From CAVVNN01 sp963749605 (GTDB lineage Bacteria; Actinomycetota; Thermoleophilia; Solirubrobacterales; 70-9): DNA of 64,000 nucleotides. The stretch lies in contig CAVVNN010000002.1 in assembly GCA_963749605.1 (NCBI GenBank), positions 62,001 through 126,000 of the forward strand, written 5' to 3'. Below are positions 58,695 to 64,000 of this stretch, piece after piece. Position 1 is the first letter of the stretch; every line of letters starts with the position of its first letter. The notes under the pieces are model-generated. The model was not told where the DNA came from, did not search any database, and worked only from the letters and a program-made list of their open reading frames with translations. The position numbers were made by a program, and so were the translations under genes.

Positions 58695-60034
58695 GCCGCA
58701 ACGCCCCGAAGCGCGACTGGGCCTCCCGCCGGCTCCACTTCGTCGGGATCGGCGGCGCCGGGATGAGCGGCCTGGCGCTGGTCTGCGCCGAGCTGGGAGC
58801 GATCGTGACCGGCAGCGACCGAGCCGACTCCTCTTATATGGAGCGCCTGCGCCAGGCCGGCCTCGACCCAGCCGTCGGCCACGACGCCGCGAACCTGCCC
58901 GAGGGTGCGGAGGTGGTCGTCTCCACCGCCATCGGCAACGACAATCCCGAACTGGCGCTCGCCCGGCAGCGGGGCATCGAGCCGATCCACCGCGGCGCCC
59001 TGCTGGCGGACCTCTGCGCCGAGAAGCGGCTGATCGCCGTCGCCGGGACCCACGGCAAGACGACGACGACGGCAATGATCGTCTGGGCCCTGCGGGCGCT
59101 GAAAGAGGACCCTGCCTTCTTCGTCGGCGGGGAGGTCCCCGGCCTCGGTCGCGGTGGCGAAGCGGCGAACGCCAGTTGGGGAAAGGGCGAATGGGTGGTG
59201 GCGGAGGCGGACGAGAGCGACGCCAGCTTCCTGAAGCTGAGGCCGGAGATCGCGGTGGTGACCAATGTGGAGATGGACCACCACACCCGCTGGGGTTCGC
59301 TGGCTGAGCTGCACCAAGCCTTCCGCGACTTCCTGGCGCCGGCCGAGGGCGTGGCGGCGCCCGCCGACGGCAGCCTCGCGGATCTGGTCGAGGGCGGGCG
59401 CGTCCTTGGCTTCGACGCCGAGGCGCCGGGTCCCGCCGCCCTCTCGCTGGCCGTTCCCGGCCGCCACAACCTCCTCAACGCCCGTGCCGCCCTTGCCGCG
59501 ATCGAGCTGGCCGGGATGGATGTAACCGCCGCCGCAGCGGCGCTCGGCGACTTCCCGGGAGTGCGGCGGCGGCTGGAGCTGAAGGGGGAGCGCGACGGCG
59601 CCCGCATCTATGACGACTACGCTCATCACCCGACCGAGGTGCGCGCCGCGCTATCGGCGCTGCGCGAGCTCGGCCCGGAGCGCCTGATCGCGGTCTTCCA
59701 GCCGCACCTCTACTCCCGCACCAAGGCGCTCTCGGAGGAGTTCGGGGCGGCGCTGGCGCTGGCCGACGAGGCCGCGGTGCTCGACGTCTACGCCGCGCGC
59801 GAGGAGCCGGTCGGCGATCTCGCCGGGGTCAGCGGCCTAGGAGTCGCCCGGGCCGCGGCTGAGCGGATGGAAGGGAAGCCCGTCTGGTGGCTACCCGATG
59901 CCGAGCAGGCTCGCCGTGCCCTCGCCGACCTCCTCGACCGCAACCTGGCGGTCGCAGGCGAGCGGGTCCTGGTCACGATCGGCGCCGGCGACGTCTTCAA
60001 GCTGGCCGAGGCGCTCGTGGAGGAAGAGGGATGA
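58691..60034 (+). CDS. murC: UDP-MurNAc-L-alanine ligase MurC
   Basis: 447 residues. Signatures: HFVGIGGAGMSGLALVCAEL, the ATP loop AVAGTHGKTTTTAMIVWALR, EADESDASFLKLRPEIAVVT, DDYAHHPTEVRAAL and QPHLYSRTKALSEEF. It adds L-Ala to UDP-MurNAc. It overlaps murG and murB by 4 nt each. The continuous frame with the end of murG is caused by the murG frameshift. Confidence 0.95.
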   Translation: MSRNAPKRDWASRRLHFVGIGGAGMSGLALVCAELGAIVTGSDRADSSYMERLRQAGLDPAVGHDAANLPEGAEVVVSTAIGNDNPELALARQRGIEPIHRGALLADLCAEKRLIAVAGTHGKTTTTAMIVWALRALKEDPAFFVGGEVPGLGRGGEAANASWGKGEWVVAEADESDASFLKLRPEIAVVTNVEMDHHTRWGSLAELHQAFRDFLAPAEGVAAPADGSLADLVEGGRVLGFDAEAPGPAALSLAVPGRHNLLNARAALAAIELAGMDVTAAAAALGDFPGVRRRLELKGERDGARIYDDYAHHPTEVRAALSALRELGPERLIAVFQPHLYSRTKALSEEFGAALALADEAAVLDVYAAREEPVGDLAGVSGLGVARAAAERMEGKPVWWLPDAEQARRALADLLDRNLAVAGERVLVTIGAGDVFKLAEALVEEEG

Positions 60035-60945
60035 CCGCTCCTCCCTCAGGGGCCAAGCCCGACTACCCGCTCGCCCGCCTCACCACGGTGCGCACCGGCG
60101 GCCCGGCGGACTGGTTTGCCCGCCCGCGAACGGAATCGGAGCTGCTGGAGTTGCTCGCCTGGGCAGGGGGGGAGGCGCTGGCTGTGGGAGTGGTCGGGTC
60201 GGGGTCGAACCTGCTGGTCGCCGACGACGGCTTCCGTGGCCTGGCGATCAAGCTGGACGGGGACCTCGCGACGATCGAGCGCGAAGGCGCGCGCATCCTC
60301 TGCGGCGGCGGCGCCCGCCTGCCGTCGGCCTCGGCGCGGGCGGCGGGGTGGGGCCTCTCGGGGCTCGAGTTCGGGATCAACATCCCCGGCACCGCGGGAG
60401 GGGCGGTGAAGATGAACGCCAACGCCTACGGCGGCCAGCTCGCCAGGGTGCTCGAGTGGGTCGACCTCTGCACGCCGGCCGGGTGCGAGCGGCGCTCGCC
60501 GGAGCAGCTCGGCTTTGCTTATCGCCGCTCCAATCTCGGCCCCGCCGAGGTCGTCTCGCGCGCCTCGTTCCGGCTCGAGCCCGCCGAGCCGGCGACGGTC
60601 AAGGCGACCCTGGCGGGGATGCGCGAGAAGCGCCGCGAGGCCCAACCGTCAGGAATCAAGACCTTCGGCTCGACCTTCAAGAACCCCGAGGACGAGCGCG
60701 CCGAGGGCCGCTCCGCCGGCCAGCTGCTCGAGGCAGCGGGCTGCCGCGGCCTCCGCCACGGCGGGGCTCGCTTTTCCGAGAAGCACGCGAACTTCGTCGA
60801 GAACACCGGCGACGCCACCACCGCCGACGTGCTGGAGCTGATGGCCGAGGGGCGCCGCCGCGTGCATGAGCGGTTCGGCGTCGAGCTGGAGCCCGAGGTC
60901 CAGGTGCTGGGCGAGGTGAGCTGGCCTGTGGGCTGGGAGCTGTGA
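60031..60945 (+). CDS. murB: UDP-N-acetylenolpyruvoylglucosamine reductase MurB
   Basis: 304 residues. FAD-binding features: TTVRTGGPADWFARPRTESE, VGSGSNLLVADDGF, GINIPGTAGGAVKMNANAYG and the type I C-terminal TFGSTFKNPEDERAEGRSAG with catalytic Ser in GSTFKNP. It completes UDP-MurNAc synthesis. ATG 60031 overlaps murC. In actinobacteria murB is often elsewhere; here it sits in the cluster between murC and ftsQ. Confidence 0.94.
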   Translation: MTAPPSGAKPDYPLARLTTVRTGGPADWFARPRTESELLELLAWAGGEALAVGVVGSGSNLLVADDGFRGLAIKLDGDLATIEREGARILCGGGARLPSASARAAGWGLSGLEFGINIPGTAGGAVKMNANAYGGQLARVLEWVDLCTPAGCERRSPEQLGFAYRRSNLGPAEVVSRASFRLEPAEPATVKATLAGMREKRREAQPSGIKTFGSTFKNPEDERAEGRSAGQLLEAAGCRGLRHGGARFSEKHANFVENTGDATTADVLELMAEGRRRVHERFGVELEPEVQVLGEVSWPVGWEL

Positions 60946-61469
60946 GGCGGCGGCTGCTTGTCGCGGTCGGCGTCGTCGCCCTGGCGGCGGTCGCCTATCT
61001 GCTTCTGATCCGCGGCGGAGCCGTCGCGCCCACGCTCGTCCCGACCCGGGCTGCGTCGGCGATCGGCACCGGGTCGAGCGCGGTCGGAGTCTCGGCGCAG
61101 GGCGCCGTTCTCTCCTGGCTGCCGTCGCCGAAGGAATCGACCCTGCCCCTGCTGCCGCTCTCCAAGCCGCCCAAGAGCGGCCGCCTGGCCGGCACCGCCC
61201 TGCAGCAGGCGCGCGTCCTCGGCGCTGCTCCCGCCGGGCTTCGTCCCTACGTCGAACGCAGCTATTACGGCGAAAGCGGAGTCGACGTCATCCTCAGCTC
61301 GGGAATTGAACTGCGCTTCGGCGACGCCTCGCAGGCGAGGAAGAAGTGGCGCGCCGCCGCCGCCGTCCTCGCCGATCCGTCGGTGACCGCGCTCGATTAT
61401 GTAGACCTGCACGCTCCGGGCCATCCGGCGGTTCGCGGCTCGGGTCACTACCTGCCGTCAGCCCCGTAG
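60942..61469 (+). CDS. ftsQ: Short FtsQ/DivIB-like cell division protein
   Basis: 175 residues. One N-terminal membrane segment (LLVAVGVVALAAVAYLLLI) and an extracytoplasmic domain whose end (VDVILSSGIELRFGDASQAR then DPSVTALDYVDLHAPGHPAV) matches the C-terminal beta part of FtsQ. The POTRA domain found in typical FtsQ is missing. Position between murB and ftsZ supports the assignment. GTG 60942 overlaps the murB stop. No ftsA follows, as usual in actinobacteria. Confidence 0.7.
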   Translation: MRRRLLVAVGVVALAAVAYLLLIRGGAVAPTLVPTRAASAIGTGSSAVGVSAQGAVLSWLPSPKESTLPLLPLSKPPKSGRLAGTALQQARVLGAAPAGLRPYVERSYYGESGVDVILSSGIELRFGDASQARKKWRAAAAVLADPSVTALDYVDLHAPGHPAVRGSGHYLPSAP

Positions 61470-61509
61470 GCCCCTCAACCATGGGGTTAGACTGGGGAAA
61501 CACTCAAGC

Positions 61510-61538
61510 TTGACTAGAGGGTTCTCAATTGCAGGATA
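61510..61538 (+). promoter_or_regulatory. Putative ftsZ promoter P1
   Basis: TTGACT at 61510-61515 and AGGATA at 61533-61538, separated by 17 nt, in the 231-nt gap upstream of ftsZ. Confidence 0.45.
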
Positions 61539-61550
61539 CCTCCCGGCCGT

Positions 61551-61579
61551 TTGACAGAGTCCGAGGAATACCCTACGTT
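61551..61579 (+). promoter_or_regulatory. Putative ftsZ promoter P2
   Basis: A consensus -35 TTGACA at 61551-61556 with TACGTT at 61574-61579 at 17-nt spacing. The remaining 120 nt to ftsZ form a leader with GCTTGAACCCTTGAGC-like short inverted repeats. Confidence 0.5.
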
Positions 61580-61700
61580 GAGCGCAATTTCCATGGTTGC
61601 AGCAAAGGCTTGAACCCTTGAGCATTGCTGAAGCCTCGGACGGAACAAAGGCTCAACTCATTTCCAGCCCCAGCGGGGCTGGGTTCGGAGAAATCGGGAG

Positions 61701-62780
61701 ATGGAATCCACTTACCTTGCGGTGATTAAGGTCGTCGGAGCCGGCGGCGGCGGGACCAATGCCGTCAGCCGGATGGTCGACGCCGGCATCCGCGGCGTCG
61801 AGTTCGTCGCCGTCAATACCGACGCCCAGGCGCTGCAGGCCTGCGACGCCGACATCAAGCTCTCGATCGGCCAGGAGCTGACCCGCGGCCTCGGCGCCGG
61901 CGGCAACCCTGAGGTGGGAGCGGGCGCGGCGGCGGAGAGCCGCGACGAGATCAAGGAGGCGCTGAAGGGCGCCGACATGGTCTTCGTCACCGCCGGCGAG
62001 GGCGGTGGCACCGGCACCGGCTCGGCGCCGATCATCGCCGAGATCGCCAAGGAGGAGATCGGCGCGCTGACTGTCGGCGCGGTCACCAAGCCGTTCGAGT
62101 TCGAGGGCAAGCGGCGGATGCAGCAGGCGCTCGAGGGCATCGAGAAGCTGCGCAACAACGTCGACACCCTGATCATCGTCCCCAACGAGAAGCTGCTGCA
62201 GGCGGTCGAGCGGCGCACCAGCGTGCTCGAGGCATTCCGCCAGGCCGATGACATCCTGCGCCAGGGCGTTCAGGGCATCACCGACCTGATCACGATCCCC
62301 GGCCTGATCAACCTGGACTTCGCCGACGTGCGCACGATCATGCGCGACGCGGGCTCGGCGCTGATGGGCGTGGGCTCGGCCTCCGGCGAGGCGCGGGCGA
62401 TCGACGCCGCCAAGGCGGCGATCACCTCGCCGCTGATCGAGGAGTCGATCAAAGGGGCGACGGGGATGCTGCTCAACATCACCGGCCCCGAGGACCTCGG
62501 CCTGTTCGAGGTAAACGAGGCGGCCCAGCTGGTCCAGGCCGAGGCCGACGACAACGCCAACATCATCTTCGGCTCGGTCGTCGACCAGTCGATGCGCGAC
62601 GAGGTTCGGGTCACGGTGATCGCGACCGGGTTCGAGGGCTTCGAGCTGTTGGCCCGCTCGCCGCAGCGGGTGCGTCGCCGCTACGAGAGCCGCCCGCGGA
62701 TCTCGGGCGAGGACACCGACATCCGCAAACTGCGGGTGAGCGACGACGACATAGACGTCCCAGGGTTCCTCAAGGACTAG
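61701..62780 (+). CDS. ftsZ: Cell division GTPase FtsZ
   Basis: 359 residues. Tubulin-like GTP motifs are IKVVGAGGGGTNAVSRMVDA, FVTAGEGGGTGTGSAPIIAE (the G-box) and NLDFADVRTIMRDAGSALMG (the T7 loop). The core is followed by a short variable linker (RSPQRVRRRYESRPR) and a conserved C-terminal peptide ending DIDVPGFLKD, which binds FtsZ partners such as SepF. It forms the division ring. ATG 61701 is preceded by GGAG at 10 nt. Confidence 0.97.
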   Translation: MESTYLAVIKVVGAGGGGTNAVSRMVDAGIRGVEFVAVNTDAQALQACDADIKLSIGQELTRGLGAGGNPEVGAGAAAESRDEIKEALKGADMVFVTAGEGGGTGTGSAPIIAEIAKEEIGALTVGAVTKPFEFEGKRRMQQALEGIEKLRNNVDTLIIVPNEKLLQAVERRTSVLEAFRQADDILRQGVQGITDLITIPGLINLDFADVRTIMRDAGSALMGVGSASGEARAIDAAKAAITSPLIEESIKGATGMLLNITGPEDLGLFEVNEAAQLVQAEADDNANIIFGSVVDQSMRDEVRVTVIATGFEGFELLARSPQRVRRRYESRPRISGEDTDIRKLRVSDDDIDVPGFLKD

Positions 62781-62794
62781 CTGCGCCGAACGAA

Positions 62795-62808
62795 TAGCCT
62801 TGCGCGCC
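62795..62808 (+). promoter_or_regulatory. Putative -10 element for leaderless gcvT
   Basis: TAGCCT at 62795-62800 ends 8 nt before GTG 62809. This favours that GTG over the in-frame TTG at 62800. Confidence 0.4.
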
Positions 62809-63885
62809 GTGACGCCCCTGCGGACGCCGCTATATGAGATGCATCTCGAGCTGGGGGCGAAGATGGCCCCTTTTGCGGGCTGGGAGATGCCGGTCGCCTA
62901 TGAGGGGATCCGCGAGGAGCACTCGGCGGTGCGCACCCACGCCGGGATGTTCGACGTCTCCCACATGGGCGAGGTCGAGGTCGAGGGGCCCGGGGCGCTC
63001 GCCTTCCTGCAGCGGGTGCTCTCCAACGACGTCGGCGCCGTCGATGTCGGCGGCGCCCAGTACTCGTGCCTGTGCGACGAGAGCGGGGGCATCCTCGACG
63101 ACCTCTTCGCCTACCGGCTCGGCCACGACCGCTGGCTGATCGTCACCAACGCCGCCAACCATGGCGCCGACCTCGCTTGGCTCGGTCGCTGGAGTCGCGG
63201 CTTCGACGTCGCCGTGCGCGACGTCGCCGACCGCTACGCGATGCTCGCGGTGCAGGGCCCGCACGCCCGCGGGATCCTCGACAGGGCGCTGGGCATCGGG
63301 CTGCCGCCCCGGATGCGCGTGGCCGCCGTGCGGGTCGGCAGCCGCCCGGCGCTCGCCTGCGGCACCGGCTACACCGGCGAGGATGGGGTCGAGCTGCTGA
63401 TCGACCCCGAGGTGGCGACGCCGCTCTGGGCTGAGCTGCTCGACGCCGGCCTCGTGCCCTGCGGCCTCGGCGCCCGCGACACCCTGCGCCTCGAGGTCTG
63501 CTTCCCCCTGCACGGCAACGACATCTCACCCGCGCGCAACCCGATCGAAGCCGGCCTCGGTTGGTGTTGCAGGGCCGATCCATCGGGGTTCGTCGGCTCC
63601 GCGCCGATCGCGCGGGTGCGGGCAGAGGGTCCGGCCGAGAAGCTGGCGCCGCTGCGGATCGAGGGCGCCGGAATCCCGCGCCAGGGCAACGCGGTCTTCG
63701 CCGGCGGCGAGGAGGTCGGGGTCGTCACCTCGGGCACCTTCTCGCCCTCGCTCGAGGTCGGGATCGGGATGGCCTACGTCCGCGCCGACCTGGCCGAGCC
63801 CGGGACCGAGGTCGAGATCGACGTGCGCGGCAAGCGCCGCCCCGCCCGGATAGCGTCCAAGCCCCTCTACCGGAAGGAGAAGTGA
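62809..63885 (+). CDS. gcvT: Glycine cleavage system aminomethyltransferase GcvT
   Basis: 358 residues from GTG 62809. Signatures: TPLYEMHLELGAKMAPFAGW, GMFDVSHMGEVEVEGPGALA, YTGEDGVELLIDPEVATPLW and CGLGARDTLRLEVCFPLHGN. It transfers the methylene group to tetrahydrofolate. RTPLYEMH is the conserved N terminus. It is directly followed by gcvH (1 nt gap after the stop), forming a gcv operon that continues beyond the window. Confidence 0.93.
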   Translation: MTPLRTPLYEMHLELGAKMAPFAGWEMPVAYEGIREEHSAVRTHAGMFDVSHMGEVEVEGPGALAFLQRVLSNDVGAVDVGGAQYSCLCDESGGILDDLFAYRLGHDRWLIVTNAANHGADLAWLGRWSRGFDVAVRDVADRYAMLAVQGPHARGILDRALGIGLPPRMRVAAVRVGSRPALACGTGYTGEDGVELLIDPEVATPLWAELLDAGLVPCGLGARDTLRLEVCFPLHGNDISPARNPIEAGLGWCCRADPSGFVGSAPIARVRAEGPAEKLAPLRIEGAGIPRQGNAVFAGGEEVGVVTSGTFSPSLEVGIGMAYVRADLAEPGTEVEIDVRGKRRPARIASKPLYRKEK

Positions 63886-63886
63886 C

Positions 63887-64000
63887 GTGGCCGATGCGAC
63901 CTACCCCGATCAGCTGCTCTACCACGACCAGCACGACTGGGCTCGGTTGGAGGGAGACGAGCACGCCGTCTTCGGGATCACCTGGTACGCGCAGGACAGC
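63887..64000 (+). CDS. gcvH: Glycine cleavage system H protein, N-terminal part (partial)
   Basis: 38 codons from GTG 63887, reading ADATYPDQLLYHDQHDWARL and EGDEHAVFGITWYAQDS, the standard H-protein N terminus. The lipoylated Lys lies beyond the window. AAGGAG at 63873-63878 is the ribosome-binding site, unlike the leaderless start of gcvT. Confidence 0.9.
   Translation, partial: MADATYPDQLLYHDQHDWARLEGDEHAVFGITWYAQDS

Noticed and set aside
57605..60034. Apparent MurG-MurC fusion of 809 residues
   Set aside because: The join results from an extra base near 58340; the true MurG C terminus lies in another frame and murC starts at ATG 58691.

Overview
The window is very GC-rich, densely coded DNA with many GTG and TTG starts. 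Gene content and order point to an actinobacterium of the class Thermoleophilia (Solirubrobacterales-like). The signs are a SteA/SteB-type pair upstream of pyrG, a DUF3866 gene, a secreted protein opening with the RRPSPA...SLIALFAALG segment that is common in that group, and a complete division and cell-wall (dcw) cluster followed by gcvT and gcvH. Many gene starts lack a Shine-Dalgarno sequence and instead have a TAGNNT-like -10 hexamer 6-9 nt upstream, as in leaderless transcription.

Layout. 1-11.2 kb: SteA end, MctB/SteB-like protein, MraY/WecA-like transferase, pyrG, M20 peptidase, DUF3866, xerD, mutM, recO, dgt, dnaG. 11.2-18.5 kb: HNH protein, tRNA-Asn, glycosyltransferase and SDR, lipoproteins, an orphan Hpt protein, a CAU tRNA (probably Ile2), a VWA protein and small genes. 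18.5-27 kb: DoxX-Rieske fusion, two-component pair, kelch/beta-propeller protein, frameshifted DEAD-box helicase, a c-di-AMP riboswitch before an NlpC/P60-like protein, and a frameshifted secreted protein. 27-30.2 kb: an unusual cytochrome b operon with a 52-residue membrane protein, and an Nramp-like transporter.

30.2-36.8 kb is the most interesting region. A cobalamin riboswitch precedes two DUF4430 proteins, EcfT, a double ECF ATPase, and an ECF S component fused to an extracytoplasmic terpenoid-cyclase-like alpha/alpha toroid. DUF4430 and the toroid are the two folds that make up animal transcobalamin and intrinsic factor, so this looks like a bacterial transcobalamin-like B12 capture device built onto an ECF importer. 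The same operon carries at least five palindromic DNA elements inside its coding sequences. One of them recurs almost unchanged inside murE, read in a different frame.

36.8-47.3 kb: nitroreductase, glpD, Rho_N-SnoaL protein, PHP phosphatase, PfkB kinase, DUF192, then a two-component pair and a minimal Tad secretion set (cpaB, cpaF, tadB, tadC) with no pilin. 47.3-62.8 kb: dcw cluster mraZ-rsmH-ftsL-ftsI-murE-murF-mraY-murD-ftsW-murG-murC-murB-ftsQ-ftsZ with a MraZ operator. 62.8-64 kb: gcvT and the start of gcvH.

Quality caution: murF, murD, ftsW and murG carry about 16-19 apparent single-base insertions between 53.7 and 58.4 kb, and the helicase and secreted protein at 24-27 kb carry five more indels. 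In indispensable genes this is more likely consensus error than gene decay, so these genes are described across the shifts.
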